Assembly: GCF_019970065.1 (NCBI RefSeq)
Contig: NZ_JAHXYH010000003.1
Coordinates: forward strand, 496,001-560,000
Reading direction: 5' to 3'
DNA from: Chryseobacterium sp. OSA05B
GTDB lineage: Bacteria > Bacteroidota > Bacteroidia > Flavobacteriales > Weeksellaceae
Length of the DNA stretch: 64,000 nucleotides
In this document: one piece after another, positions 27,556 through 36,518 of the stretch
Position numbering within the stretch: position 1 is the stretch's first letter
How the letters are laid out: each line of letters begins with the position of its first letter
Notes under the pieces: generated by a model
Told to the model about the DNA's origin: nothing
Databases searched by the model: none
The model's input: the letters and a program-made list of their open reading frames with translations, nothing else
Made by a program: the position numbers and the translations under genes

Positions 27556-27563
27556 CAAATTTA
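27556..27563 (-). promoter_or_regulatory. -7 box of the micro-gene
   Basis: Minus strand TAAATTTG, a full match to TAnnTTTG, ending 10 bp before the micro-ORF ATG. No good -33 TTTG at standard spacing. Confidence 0.5.
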
Positions 27564-27808
27564 TGAATACAATTTTAAATAATTTTAAAATACAAAACAA
27601 TAGCAAATATCAAAAATATAACGAAAATCATAAACCTATTAAAAATACTATGAAAATACACCACTGATATAACCATATGACTGATAATCATTTATTCACA
27701 AATCACCTTTTAATCCTCTATAAGTCAGCCTTATTTTTCCGGTATGATTCACGATAATTTATTTGTATCCGGGAAATATTTAAGCATCTTATTTCCGCTA
27801 AAATTTCG

Positions 27809-27816
27809 TAATTTTG
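27809..27816 (+). promoter_or_regulatory. -7 box of uvrA
   Basis: TAATTTTG, a full match to TAnnTTTG, about 50 bp before the uvrA ATG. The rest of the 512-bp gap between the TonB gene and uvrA, apart from the micro-gene, is AT-rich and shows nothing else I can support. Confidence 0.5.
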
Positions 27817-27864
27817 TGGGTCTTATTTTTTTAAGATGCAAACAATCTTTTTCAAAGATAAAAC

Positions 27865-30657
27865 ATGGCTAAAACAATAGAAATAGATATAAAAAAACAG
27901 ATCTTCGTTAAGAATGCACATCTTAACAATCTGAAGCATATAGACGTCCTGATCCCGAAAAATAAACTGATCGTGATCACAGGAGTTTCCGGAAGCGGAA
28001 AATCTTCTCTGGCATTCGATACAATTTATGCAGAGGGACAGAGAAGATATGTAGAGAGTTTAAGTTCCTATGCACGTCAGTTTTTGGGTAAACTTGAAAA
28101 ACCAAAAGTAGATGACATCAAAGGACTGGCTCCCTCTATTGCCATTCAGCAGAAAGTGATTTCTTCCAATCCGCGTTCTACAGTAGGAACTTCTACAGAG
28201 ATCTATGATTATATGAAGCTTCTTTTTGCAAGAATCGGGAAAACCTATTCTCCGGTATCAGGTGAAGAAGTGAAAAAAGATTCCGTTTCTGACGTAATCG
28301 ATTTTATCAAAGCTTCCAAAAAAGAGACTTCATTTTTACTGACAGCTCCTTTGGAATATGACGCAGATAATTTTAAAGAGGCGTTAAAGGTTTTAAAGCT
28401 GGCAGGTTTCACAAGACTTGAAATCAATGGTAACGTTGCCGGTATTGAAGATCTGGAAAGTTTCGGGTTCACTCCTGAAAAAGGAATGGTAATTAATCTT
28501 GTGATCGACCGTTTTTCTTATGAAGAAGATGAAAGCTTCCTTCAGAGACTTGCAGATTCTATTCAGATGGCTTTTTATGAAGGTCATGGCTATTGTGCAC
28601 TGAAAAATGCAGATACCGGAAAAGTAAAAGAATTTTCCAATAAATTTGAGCTGGACGGCATGGAGTTCCTTGAACCGAATGTTCATTTTTTCAGCTTTAA
28701 TAATCCTTACGGAGCATGTCCGGCATGTGAAGGCTACGGAAAAGTGATCGGAATTGATGAAGATCTTGTGATTCCCAATAAAACCCTATCCATTTATGAA
28801 GATGCCGTGGTATCCTGGAGAGGAGAAACGATGAGCGAATGGAAAAAGGCATTTATCAAAAAAGCTGAAGACTTCCCTATCCATAAACCTTATCATCAGC
28901 TTACCAAAGAGCAGAAAAACTTCCTTTGGAAAGGAGACGGAAAAAGCAGCTTCCCTTCGATCAATAATTTCTTCAAAATGCTTGAAGAAAACCTCTACAA
29001 AATCCAGTACCGTGTCATGCTTTCCCGATACAGAGGAAAAACACTCTGCCCAACCTGCGAAGGTTTAAGGCTGCGCGAAGAAACGAGCTGGGTAAAAGTA
29101 GACGGGCATAATATTCAGTCGATGATTGAGCTTCCGCTGGATGAATTACATCCTTTAATAGACGGACTGAAACTTTCTGAGCACGACCAGGATGTGGCCA
29201 AAAGATTATTGTACGAAATCAAAACCCGTATAGAATTTTTACTAAAAGTAGGTTTAGGCTATTTAACCATCAACAGGACATCCAACACCCTTTCCGGTGG
29301 GGAAAGTCAGAGAATCAACCTTGCTACAAGTCTGGGAAGTTCACTGGTTGGATCTATTTATATCCTGGATGAACCTTCCATCGGTCTTCACTCAAGAGAT
29401 ACGGAAAACCTGATCGGAGTTTTAAAGAACCTTCGTGATCTTGGAAATACAGTAATCGTTGTGGAACATGATGAAGACGTGATGAAAGCTGCAGATTATA
29501 TTATCGATATCGGTCCGGAAGCAGGTTATCTTGGGGGTGAACTGGTTTTTGCGGGAGATTATACCGATCTTAAAAACGCAGATACCCTTACCTCAAAATA
29601 CCTGACCGGAAGAATGGAAATAGAAGTTCCGAAAAAGCGAAGAAAAGCTAAGGAATGGATCCATATCAAAGGAGCAAGACAGAATAATCTTAAAAATATA
29701 GATGTAGATGTACCTCTGGAAAGCCTTACGGTGATCTCAGGAGTTTCCGGAAGCGGAAAATCTACACTGATGAAGGAAATTTTAACCAATGACATCCAGA
29801 TCCAGCTTGGAATGGGTGGTAAAAAGGGAGATTACGATTCTGTAGAATTTCCAAAGAAACTGATTAAAAATATCGAGCTGATCGACCAGAACCCGATCGG
29901 GAAATCATCACGATCCAACCCGGTGACTTATCTGAAAGCTTATGACGACATCAGGGATCTTTTTGCCAAGCAGAAAGTATCAAAAATGATGGGTTATAAG
30001 CCAAAACATTTCTCTTTCAACGTAGATGGCGGAAGATGCGATGAATGTAAAGGTGAAGGGGTAATCAATGTTTCCATGCAGTTCATGGCAGATATTGAGC
30101 TGGAATGTGAAGTATGTAAAGGCACCCGTTTCAAAAGCGAGATCCTGGAAGTGAAATTCGATGAGAAAAGCATTTCCGATATTCTTCACATGACTGTGGA
30201 TGAGTCGCTGGAATTCTTTAAAGACAACAACGAAGAAAAGATCGTTACCAAACTGAGACCGCTTCAGGAAGTAGGACTAGGCTATCTTCAGCTGGGACAG
30301 AGCTCTTCTACCCTTTCCGGTGGTGAGGCACAGCGTGTAAAACTGGCTTCTTTCCTTGTTAAGGGAGTAACTACAGACAAAACCTTGTTTATCTTTGATG
30401 AGCCTTCTACAGGACTGCATTTCCATGATATTCAGAAATTACTGAAATCGTTGCAGGCGCTCATCGATCTTGGACATTCCGTAATCGTTATCGAGCATCA
30501 GCCGGATATTATCAAGTCGGCGGATTATATAATAGATATAGGCCCTGAGGCTGGAAAATATGGTGGCGAGGTTGTTTTTGCTGGTACACCGGAAGACCTG
30601 GCGGAGGATAAGAAATCACATACTGCGAAATATATTAAGGAAAAACTTGAAAACTAA
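27865..30657 (+). CDS. uvrA: excinuclease ABC subunit A
   Basis: 930 aa. DNA-damage recognition ATPase of nucleotide excision repair. Two ABC ATPase modules: first Walker A GVSGSGKSSLAFD (about 40-52), signature NTLSGGESQRINLA, Walker B YILDEPSIGLH; second Walker A GVSGSGKSTL (about 630-639), STLSGGEAQRVKLA and FIFDEPSTGLH. Zinc ligands CPACEGYG, CPTCEGL and CDECKGEG...CEVCKG are all present. Full length, own promoter and terminator. A second uvrA paralogue elsewhere cannot be excluded. Confidence 0.97.
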   Translation: MAKTIEIDIKKQIFVKNAHLNNLKHIDVLIPKNKLIVITGVSGSGKSSLAFDTIYAEGQRRYVESLSSYARQFLGKLEKPKVDDIKGLAPSIAIQQKVISSNPRSTVGTSTEIYDYMKLLFARIGKTYSPVSGEEVKKDSVSDVIDFIKASKKETSFLLTAPLEYDADNFKEALKVLKLAGFTRLEINGNVAGIEDLESFGFTPEKGMVINLVIDRFSYEEDESFLQRLADSIQMAFYEGHGYCALKNADTGKVKEFSNKFELDGMEFLEPNVHFFSFNNPYGACPACEGYGKVIGIDEDLVIPNKTLSIYEDAVVSWRGETMSEWKKAFIKKAEDFPIHKPYHQLTKEQKNFLWKGDGKSSFPSINNFFKMLEENLYKIQYRVMLSRYRGKTLCPTCEGLRLREETSWVKVDGHNIQSMIELPLDELHPLIDGLKLSEHDQDVAKRLLYEIKTRIEFLLKVGLGYLTINRTSNTLSGGESQRINLATSLGSSLVGSIYILDEPSIGLHSRDTENLIGVLKNLRDLGNTVIVVEHDEDVMKAADYIIDIGPEAGYLGGELVFAGDYTDLKNADTLTSKYLTGRMEIEVPKKRRKAKEWIHIKGARQNNLKNIDVDVPLESLTVISGVSGSGKSTLMKEILTNDIQIQLGMGGKKGDYDSVEFPKKLIKNIELIDQNPIGKSSRSNPVTYLKAYDDIRDLFAKQKVSKMMGYKPKHFSFNVDGGRCDECKGEGVINVSMQFMADIELECEVCKGTRFKSEILEVKFDEKSISDILHMTVDESLEFFKDNNEEKIVTKLRPLQEVGLGYLQLGQSSSTLSGGEAQRVKLASFLVKGVTTDKTLFIFDEPSTGLHFHDIQKLLKSLQALIDLGHSVIVIEHQPDIIKSADYIIDIGPEAGKYGGEVVFAGTPEDLAEDKKSHTAKYIKEKLEN

Positions 30658-30662
30658 ATATA

Positions 30663-30692
30663 AATAGAGAGCCAAATGGCTCTCTATTTTTT
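30663..30692 (+). terminator. terminator of uvrA
   Basis: 12-bp perfect stem AATAGAGAGCCA/TGGCTCTCTATT with an AA loop, then TTTTTTA. Confidence 0.9.
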
Positions 30693-30708
30693 ATAAAAAA
30701 GGTGAATT

Positions 30709-31350
30709 TTATTCCTTTATATTATACAGAAATGGGCTCTGTTTACTATAAGTTTGATCCCCGATCTGAGAAACCAAAAATTCAGACAGATCTGCTGCAC
30801 TGATCTGTTCGCCTATACAATCTGTCAGATTCGTTTCTGTTCTGAAATGCTCCGCAGTCGGAATGATTAATGGAAGTCTGACCAATGTCCAGTCCAGATC
30901 ACTGTTGACAAGGATTTCGTATTCATCCTGTTTATCCTTTGTAATTTTGGGATAATTTTGATACATCCAATCTGTGGCTGCTTTTACATTTTCATTCTTA
31001 TGATCAAATGGACTATCTACATTCAGGCCGGTGACCGCAATATATCTTTTGATTCCATGACCAGTCATAGATTGTATAATATTTTTTGTGGCGTCGGTGA
31101 ATATTGATTTCTCACCGACGGGCTGTCCTATCTTACTGATTACCGCACTGCAATCTTTAATGAGATGGTCTACAGCTTCTAAATCTCTTGCATCCCCTTT
31201 TACAATTTCAATTAAAGGATTCTGAAAGGTGAAATTTTCAGGAGTCCGGAGTAATAATTTCATAGGATATCCTTTTTTCAGAAGTTCCTGAACCAGATAA
31301 TTTCCTGTTTTTCCGGTTCCGCCTAATACGGCAATGGGAGTTGTCTTCAT
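30709..31350 (-). CDS. NAD(P)H-binding atypical SDR (NmrA-like)
   Basis: 213 aa. Rossmann glycine motif VLGGTGKTGNYLVQELL (about 8-24), IEIVKGDARDLEAV (dinucleotide second strand, about 48-61), YIAVTGLNVD in place of the catalytic serine region; no YxxxK. Proteins of this sort act as NAD(P)H-dependent isomerases, quinone reductases or redox sensors. Single gene, convergent with uvrA. Confidence 0.8.
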   Translation of the reverse strand: MKTTPIAVLGGTGKTGNYLVQELLKKGYPMKLLLRTPENFTFQNPLIEIVKGDARDLEAVDHLIKDCSAVISKIGQPVGEKSIFTDATKNIIQSMTGHGIKRYIAVTGLNVDSPFDHKNENVKAATDWMYQNYPKITKDKQDEYEILVNSDLDWTLVRLPLIIPTAEHFRTETNLTDCIGEQISAADLSEFLVSQIGDQTYSKQSPFLYNIKE

Positions 31351-31720
31351 AATGATCTCTTTTGTTTGTCAAGAAAAATATGGCCATGGCAAATACACAT
31401 GTCAATTTTCTTTATTGTTAAATAATAAAATAGTGATATCAGGTTCAGATAATTTGAACCTTAGGGTATCAAGTGCTCAAGAAAGCACGTGAATGAGGAA
31501 TGATATTTATAAAGAGATATTAATGAGCTAAATATAGCCATTTATTTTAAAATACCGCCAATGAATAACAAGTATAGAAACTCCGTTTTAAAAGTAGTTT
31601 TATCCCCAAAACAATCTTTCAGCGATCATCAGAACAATTTATTTTCTATTTTGAAAGAAATAAGCATAAAAACAGAAAAAACAAACTTTAAAACACACTG
31701 TATATCAGTTAATTAAAAAC

Positions 31721-31744
31721 TTATCCACAAATAAATGTGGATAA
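31721..31744. promoter_or_regulatory. two perfect DnaA boxes in inverted orientation
   Basis: TTATCCACA (31721-31729) and its complement TGTGGATAA (31736-31744), 6 bp apart, both exact matches to the DnaA-box consensus TTATNCACA. A one-mismatch box lies 113 bp upstream. They may belong to oriC, to a DnaA-titration site or to a DnaA-regulated promoter. Confidence 0.55.
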
Positions 31745-31817
31745 CTTGTGAATTTTAACATTTAATTCATGTTTCGTATTGAAAATAGTACTACATTTAC
31801 TATGTAATACAACTGAA

Positions 31818-31880
31818 ATGAAATCTTTTTTTGCTTTTTTCAGCTTTGAAATTGCAATTAAATTTGAAATAAAAATTTAA
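31818..31880 (+). CDS. possible 20-aa hydrophobic micropeptide or small RNA gene
   Basis: ATG at 31818 encodes MKSFFAFFSFEIAIKFEIKI and stops at 31878-31880, directly in front of a terminator stem. A TACATTTA sequence (one mismatch from TAnnTTTG) at 31792-31799 could be its -7 box. Six Phe in 20 residues suggest a membrane-active or membrane-targeted peptide if it is made; a non-coding RNA is equally possible. Confidence 0.4.
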   Translation: MKSFFAFFSFEIAIKFEIKI

Positions 31881-31909
31881 GCACAGCATTGTCGGCTGTG
31901 CTTTTTTAA
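31879..31909 (+). terminator. terminator of the 31.8-kb micro-gene
   Basis: 9-bp perfect stem AAGCACAGC/GCTGTGCTT with a 7-nt loop, followed by T5. No annotated gene precedes it on this strand within 1.2 kb except the micro-ORF. Confidence 0.8.
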
Positions 31910-31948
31910 TTGTTGTCTAATTAAAAAAATGAGATGTTTTTATCTACT

Positions 31949-31980
31949 GGATCCGCTTCTAAAGAGCGGGTCCTTTCTTT
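31949..31980 (+). terminator. second terminator-like hairpin
   Basis: Stem GGATCCGCT/AGCGGGTCC (9 bp, one G-U) with a 7-nt loop and TTTCTTTTAT behind it. A 28-codon frame (31929-32015) overlaps it and is probably not a gene. Confidence 0.5.
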
Positions 31981-32157
31981 TATGCCCTTTGTATGGAGCT
32001 TGGGAAGCATTTTGAAAATTGGAATGATTGATTTAAACCTTTTAAGCTTATTTTTTTAATTCTTTTTACTATCGCAAAATCAAGTCAATGACGCAGATTG
32101 ATACAAGCATCATCCTCATCTGTGGGAAATTTATAACCATCTCATTTCATGCGATGA

Positions 32158-32889
32158 TTATTCTCTTTCAAACTTTTTTAAAGTTCCGTTTTGATTAAGC
32201 TGAATAGAATATCGTTCTCTGCTTCCATTGATGCTTGTCGGAAACCATCTTAGGTTGTTATTTGCGATGGATATATAAATAGTGGTTATCGGTTTTGCGC
32301 CTTCTACCTGTCCGATTTTTTGATGGTAAACATTCGCAGCTTTAGCAACATTGACGAAATCTATTTTCTCCAAAGGAATCAAACGGCTTTCAATATCATC
32401 CCTTACGGACATCTGCTCAGGTGTAGGATCAGACCATTTTCCTTCTTTGTATTCATAATTATCAATATACCCTGGATTGGTAGGGTGCTGAAGCATAGCG
32501 CGAATACTTCCGTTATCATTAAAGTGAATGATATTATACACCTTAATCTCTTTCCCTGCATACTGAGGAAGTTTTCTCAAAGCTTCCTCAGCGCTTTTCA
32601 GCTCCTCTTCATTCGTTAAAAAATCTGTGTTTTTACCTTCTTTATAGGTAACGTTGTGTGTTTTGGTGTGCTTTTCCAGCATCGTACTCACCAGGCGCTG
32701 GGCTTCTTCTATCTGCTTTTCCACAGCCGGACTATAGGGGCTGGGAACTGAAACCGGAATTTCTTCATTCTTTTTAAGCTGAGCCGTAGTATCTGCTACA
32801 GGTTCAAAAGTCTCATGTATACTTTTGGAAACCTTTTCGCAGCCGGTTAAAAGAATACTCGCGAGTATTATAATGATTAAGTTTTTCAT
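32158..32889 (-). CDS. putative lipoprotein of unknown function
   Basis: 243 aa. ILLTGCEKVS gives lipobox Cys16. A Pro/Lys-rich linker and a helical region with EKQIEEAQRLVSTMLEKHT (about 56-74) precede a mixed domain with ITTIYISIANNNLRWFPTSINGSRERYSI near the C-terminus. No family recognised. It is 5 bp downstream of the membrane-protein gene on the same strand, so the two form an operon. Confidence 0.7.
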   Translation of the reverse strand: MKNLIIIILASILLTGCEKVSKSIHETFEPVADTTAQLKKNEEIPVSVPSPYSPAVEKQIEEAQRLVSTMLEKHTKTHNVTYKEGKNTDFLTNEEELKSAEEALRKLPQYAGKEIKVYNIIHFNDNGSIRAMLQHPTNPGYIDNYEYKEGKWSDPTPEQMSVRDDIESRLIPLEKIDFVNVAKAANVYHQKIGQVEGAKPITTIYISIANNNLRWFPTSINGSRERYSIQLNQNGTLKKFERE

Positions 32890-32894
32890 GGCAT

Positions 32895-33878
32895 CTAACT
32901 TATATTATCCAGATCTTCGGCAAAGGCAATGCGACTCGGATCTTCTTTCAAGTAAAAAATATCTACAGTTTGCTGTCTGACACTATTCAGATCAAGAAGG
33001 TTTACAATCTTCTTAATTTCAGCTCTCCGGGTCTGATTCTGTTCATCGACGTATTCCAATTTAAATAGAACCATTGGCTGTTCGTTGATATACGTTCCGG
33101 TTTGATCAGCACTGATTAATCTGGCTGTTGTTCTGATTCCTTTAAATTTAATAAGCTCAGGCTCCCCTTTTTTACCATTGAAGATCCTGTTTATAAAGTA
33201 GGAGAAAATGCCTTTGTAAAACAGTAATATGGCAGGACAGAGCAGCAAAGGATGCCAGTACATAATAAACCTCCACCCCATTCCATCACTCTCCGTCTGA
33301 TATGAAAAGATATAATACCAGATAACAAGAGTAACAATTGTCAGCCAGCCCATCGTAATAAGAAAAATATTCAGAATATTGATGCTGGCTTCACTGCCTG
33401 CAAAAATAAAGTACGGCATCTTTTTTACGTCTTTATCAATAAGTATTTCCACCGTTTTTCCTTTTTCGAAACGACGCTGCTGAGGTTTTGAATCATTAAC
33501 GGCTGCTTTCTGCCTGATGTCTGTATTCACCAGATTTTTGAAAGAAAGCACAAGTTCGTAGACATCATATTTACTGCCGGGTTTAGACACTTTTACCGCT
33601 TCCAGAATTTCAGCTTTCCTCCGTACTCCATGTTGAGCAAGGTGCATTACATTCCTTTTAGCCACAAAATTCACGATGATCCATTTATAAAACCAATTTA
33701 ACAAAACCATGCTCCACAAAAGTACAGAAAGCCCCAGAAGTCCTACTGCAAGCCATGGATTAGCTTCGTTAAGCATCGGCGGCTCCGCATCTTTGATATT
33801 ATAATACAAAATCATAGGAAACGGGACCGCAAAAAACAGCATATAAAGCATCCAGAAAATTCCAAAGGCGGGTCTCAT
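32895..33878 (-). CDS. membrane protein of unknown function
   Basis: 327 aa. Hydrophobic segments near 5-25, 41-66, 162-190 and 203-223. Between and after them are two similar beta-rich soluble parts (VRRKAEILEAVKVSKPGSKYDVYELVLSFKN and IRTTARLISADQTGTYINEQPMVLFKLEYVDEQNQ), each followed by a phrase such as TVEILIDKD or TVDIFYLKEDPSRIAFAED, as in DUF3592-like proteins. First gene of a pair with the lipoprotein downstream. Confidence 0.7.
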   Translation of the reverse strand: MRPAFGIFWMLYMLFFAVPFPMILYYNIKDAEPPMLNEANPWLAVGLLGLSVLLWSMVLLNWFYKWIIVNFVAKRNVMHLAQHGVRRKAEILEAVKVSKPGSKYDVYELVLSFKNLVNTDIRQKAAVNDSKPQQRRFEKGKTVEILIDKDVKKMPYFIFAGSEASINILNIFLITMGWLTIVTLVIWYYIFSYQTESDGMGWRFIMYWHPLLLCPAILLFYKGIFSYFINRIFNGKKGEPELIKFKGIRTTARLISADQTGTYINEQPMVLFKLEYVDEQNQTRRAEIKKIVNLLDLNSVRQQTVDIFYLKEDPSRIAFAEDLDNIS

Positions 33879-34013
33879 ATTTTTGTTTTTTAGTTAATCA
33901 TAAGATACTCATTTTAAGTAAATTATTTTGAAATTATTTAGTGTTGATTAATTTCATAGACAAGATTTAATACAATTCTATGGAGCGCGTTTCTTTTTAG
34001 AACTTATATCATA

Positions 34014-34198
34014 TTATTTTCCGCCCATGCTCATGATCTCACTTACTTCATTGATGGTATTCTGTTACAGAATATTAAAATAAGAAGTCCCACTATTCTC
34101 AGAAATGATAATACCGGAGCTATCGATGCAAGGGTTCTCATGATGATGTTAAAAATCACACTGATAATCATCAACCCGAGTGATTGGCTCAAGTAGTA
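34014..34198 (-). pseudogene. remnant of a small membrane protein gene, frameshifted
   Basis: Read leftward from 34198 the frame encodes YLSQSLGLMIISVIFNII..., a hydrophobic segment, then LRIVGLLILIF; at about 34062-34075 the sense continues only in another frame as NTINEVSEIMSMGGK and a stop at 34014. No start is left. It looks like the 3' third of a decayed gene. Confidence 0.5.
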
Positions 34199-34380
34199 TT
34201 ACAAAAATTCGGACAATGTCAGCAGTTTCCTAATTTTGCTATTCTACAAACCATCTACATTCCTGAAAGAAGCGTCTACACTATGTCTACACAAATAAAA
34301 TCAAACTGATTTTCAATACATTACAATCAACAACAACCTATTGCTCACGAGTATAACTAAAACGAATCTAAAAAAAACAG

Positions 34381-34603
34381 GAATTTGACAGCGTTTTATT
34401 TTATCTGCAAAAAGCTGAAAATCTTTACACTCAATATGAAACTCTGCGCCTATCTTTATCTTAAAATGTATACCCGCCAGGTCTCAAAGCTGATGCACAT
34501 AGAACCTAAAAGTGTGAGGATGAGTCGCTACCGAATCAAACAGAAACTCGACCTCGACAAAGAGGAAGACCTGAATGCTTTTCTGCATAAGCTGGGAAAT
34601 TAA
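34381..34603 (+). pseudogene. decayed TPR/HTH regulator fragment
   Basis: One frame from 34387 reads DSVLFYLQKAENLYTQYE, like a TPR helix pair; after a frame change the sense continues as MKLCAYLYLKMYTRQVSKLMHIEPKSVRMSRYRIKQKLDLD (from 34436), a LuxR-like helix-turn-helix, ending at 34603. The HTH resembles the C-terminus of the intact regulator at 34622-36061 in the opposite orientation. It lacks the N-terminal several hundred residues. Confidence 0.6.
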
Positions 34604-34621
34604 ATCACAATAAAAATCACT

Positions 34622-36061
34622 TTATTTCAACAGGTCCCGGAACCATATATAGATCTCCGTATCATTCGGAATGCTGAGTTTTTTCCGAAGACGGTATTTT
34701 TTAGTCTGAACAGTTCTTATAGAAGTATAGGTATAAGCTGCAATATCTTTGGTGGAAAAATTAAGGTACAGGTAAGCGCAGAAACGGATCTCGGAGCTTT
34801 TAAGCTGAGCGGCCTCAACCAGCTTTTCTGAAAAACCGGGGCAATAATCATTAAACCTTGTTAAAAATTCGGGATTGTTTTCTTTGGCCAGTACAATCAC
34901 CTGATCAAAAAGATCAGTATCCTGTACTGTTGAAATTTCTACAGGATAAGCTCCCTCTTCTTTTTCTTTTCCTTTCTTACCATAAAAAAAGTACATAAAA
35001 ATACCAACCAATACCACGATAAGGCCAATGCAGAGATAGATCAGAGTTTTTATTTCCATTGCTTTACTCCCATCTTCTGCCAGACGCTTTATATCAAGCC
35101 TGTCTTTCTGGATCTTGTTTTGGGCATCGTTGTGGCTCTGTATTGCCAGCAGCTCCCTCGAATAATAATCTGCGCTATCTTTCTCCCCCATTTTCTCATA
35201 CAAACTGATGAGATCGGTAATCACGCCTTCCTGGTAGTTTTCACTTTTATAGTGGTGAATTGCTATGTTTTTACAGATCCAAAGGTGTTGCTGTGCTTTT
35301 TTAAAATCTTCTGCTTTCAGGTAATATTCAGCTGCGTATATGGAAGCAATGTATTGAAACCCTATCTCATCCATACCACGGGCATCCTTTAATGATTCTT
35401 CAATATATATCTTCGCAGAATCCATCTTTCCCAGCTTCTGGTAAGCTCCTGCAAGATAAGCGGTAGTTTTGTAGCTGTTGCTGATTTTGTTTTTACTTTT
35501 GTCTGTATTTTGCCCGCGCTGTTTTCTATATTCTTTCGCTTTCAGATACGCCCTTTTGTAAGCTTCCAATGCTTTATTATTTTCATTCATTTCAGCGTAG
35601 ATCCCTGCATATTGCCAATCCAAGAGATATTCGTAATAAGGATTTTCTTTTACCCGAACCGCAATTTCATCCAATAACTTAAGCGCTGCTACTCTTTCAC
35701 CGAGCTTCTGATGCAGAACAGAACGGATGGTATAAAAATAAAAAACGGCTTCAAAATCTGTGTCCGGAGTGATGAGGTTTTTCTTTTCAATAAGGTCGGT
35801 ATATTGGAACGCTTTTTTAATATAATTATTCTTGTTGTAAATATTGGCAATTTTAAGATATCCGAATACTTCACAGTCGCTGTAGTTTTTCTGATGACAT
35901 ATGGAAATAATACTGTCTATTTTTTTAATCTCACGGTCACCGGCAGTGGAAAATCCGATATCAAAAATGATACTTTTAAGCTTTTCTTCAGTCACCTTTT
36001 GGGCATATGAAAAGAAAATCAGTGAAAAGGAAAATAAACAAGAAAGTATTTTTTTAGCCAT
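34622..36061 (-). CDS. TPR-membrane-HTH transcriptional regulator
   Basis: 479 aa. Signal peptide (MAKKILSCLFSFSLIFFSYAQ), TPR-like helical repeats from about 25 to 320, one membrane segment (about 340-362), and a cytoplasmic C-terminal LuxR-like helix-turn-helix (SSEIRFCAYLYLNFSTKDIAAYTYTSIRTVQTKKYRLRKKL, about 420-460). This Bacteroidota design places the sensor in the periplasm and DNA binding inside. Targets unknown. It faces a decayed paralogue fragment. Confidence 0.85.
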   Translation of the reverse strand: MAKKILSCLFSFSLIFFSYAQKVTEEKLKSIIFDIGFSTAGDREIKKIDSIISICHQKNYSDCEVFGYLKIANIYNKNNYIKKAFQYTDLIEKKNLITPDTDFEAVFYFYTIRSVLHQKLGERVAALKLLDEIAVRVKENPYYEYLLDWQYAGIYAEMNENNKALEAYKRAYLKAKEYRKQRGQNTDKSKNKISNSYKTTAYLAGAYQKLGKMDSAKIYIEESLKDARGMDEIGFQYIASIYAAEYYLKAEDFKKAQQHLWICKNIAIHHYKSENYQEGVITDLISLYEKMGEKDSADYYSRELLAIQSHNDAQNKIQKDRLDIKRLAEDGSKAMEIKTLIYLCIGLIVVLVGIFMYFFYGKKGKEKEEGAYPVEISTVQDTDLFDQVIVLAKENNPEFLTRFNDYCPGFSEKLVEAAQLKSSEIRFCAYLYLNFSTKDIAAYTYTSIRTVQTKKYRLRKKLSIPNDTEIYIWFRDLLK

Positions 36062-36345
36062 ATTTTTTTAGTTTTCTTAGTCTGTTAAAGGGTTTCTCAG
36101 TTGTTGTCGTAGCTAAGAAGCACCTACGCATTAGGTACTACACGTTATATTTCAGTGCTTTAAAATCAAACCCGGAAAGAAAATAATAATTAATTTCGGG
36201 GATCATTAAAACAATAACAATACTCTAAAGCCAATATGACATTTTTACAACAATGATAAATCTGCTGCAATATTAATAATATTTCACTAATTTTTATATA
36301 ACTATTAAATTATATATAAATTTTATCAATTAAATATATTTTTTT

Positions 36346-36432
36346 ATGACGAAAAACTACCACTTATTATCGCAGGTTTCTGTCCTGCTTATTGATCCGG
36401 AAACTGAAACATTTTCTCGACGCAAAAGCTAA
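36346..36432 (+). CDS. doubtful 28-aa ORF in a 457-bp intergenic gap
   Basis: ATG at 36346 encodes MTKNYHLLSQVSVLLIDPET... and stops at 36432. It lies in the AT-rich gap between two divergent genes; no clear promoter or terminator, so it may not be a gene. The rest of the gap holds one stem-loop (36458-36489). Confidence 0.2.
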   Translation: MTKNYHLLSQVSVLLIDPETETFSRRKS

Positions 36433-36457
36433 ACATTTCATACTAGTTATTATAATT

Positions 36458-36489
36458 CCCATGGATTTGCCTTTTTTGCTTTCCATGGG
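36458..36489 (+). promoter_or_regulatory. stem-loop in the leader of the SGNH/PKD gene
   Basis: Perfect 8-bp stem CCCATGGA/TCCATGGG with a 16-nt T-rich loop, 30 bp before the ATG. No T-tract follows, so it is not a terminator; it could affect mRNA stability or be an operator. Confidence 0.35.
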
Positions 36490-36518
36490 TATCTGACTTA
36501 TTTAAAAAATTAATTTTT

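Larger units (their letters stand above)
31351..32157. other. 807-bp AT-rich gene-free region
   Basis: No ORF above about 28 codons looks real. What it holds: a TTATCCCCA near-DnaA box at 31600-31608, two perfect inverted DnaA boxes at 31721-31744, a 20-codon micro-ORF with terminator (31818-31909), and a second terminator-like hairpin (31949-31980). Flanking genes on both sides of the boxes point leftward except uvrA, so gene orientation does not mark a replication origin. Confidence 0.7.

Noticed and set aside
27352..27864. Cobalamin riboswitch ahead of the TonB receptor
   Set aside because: I looked for the conserved riboswitch core motifs and saw none; the only structure is the micro-gene terminator.
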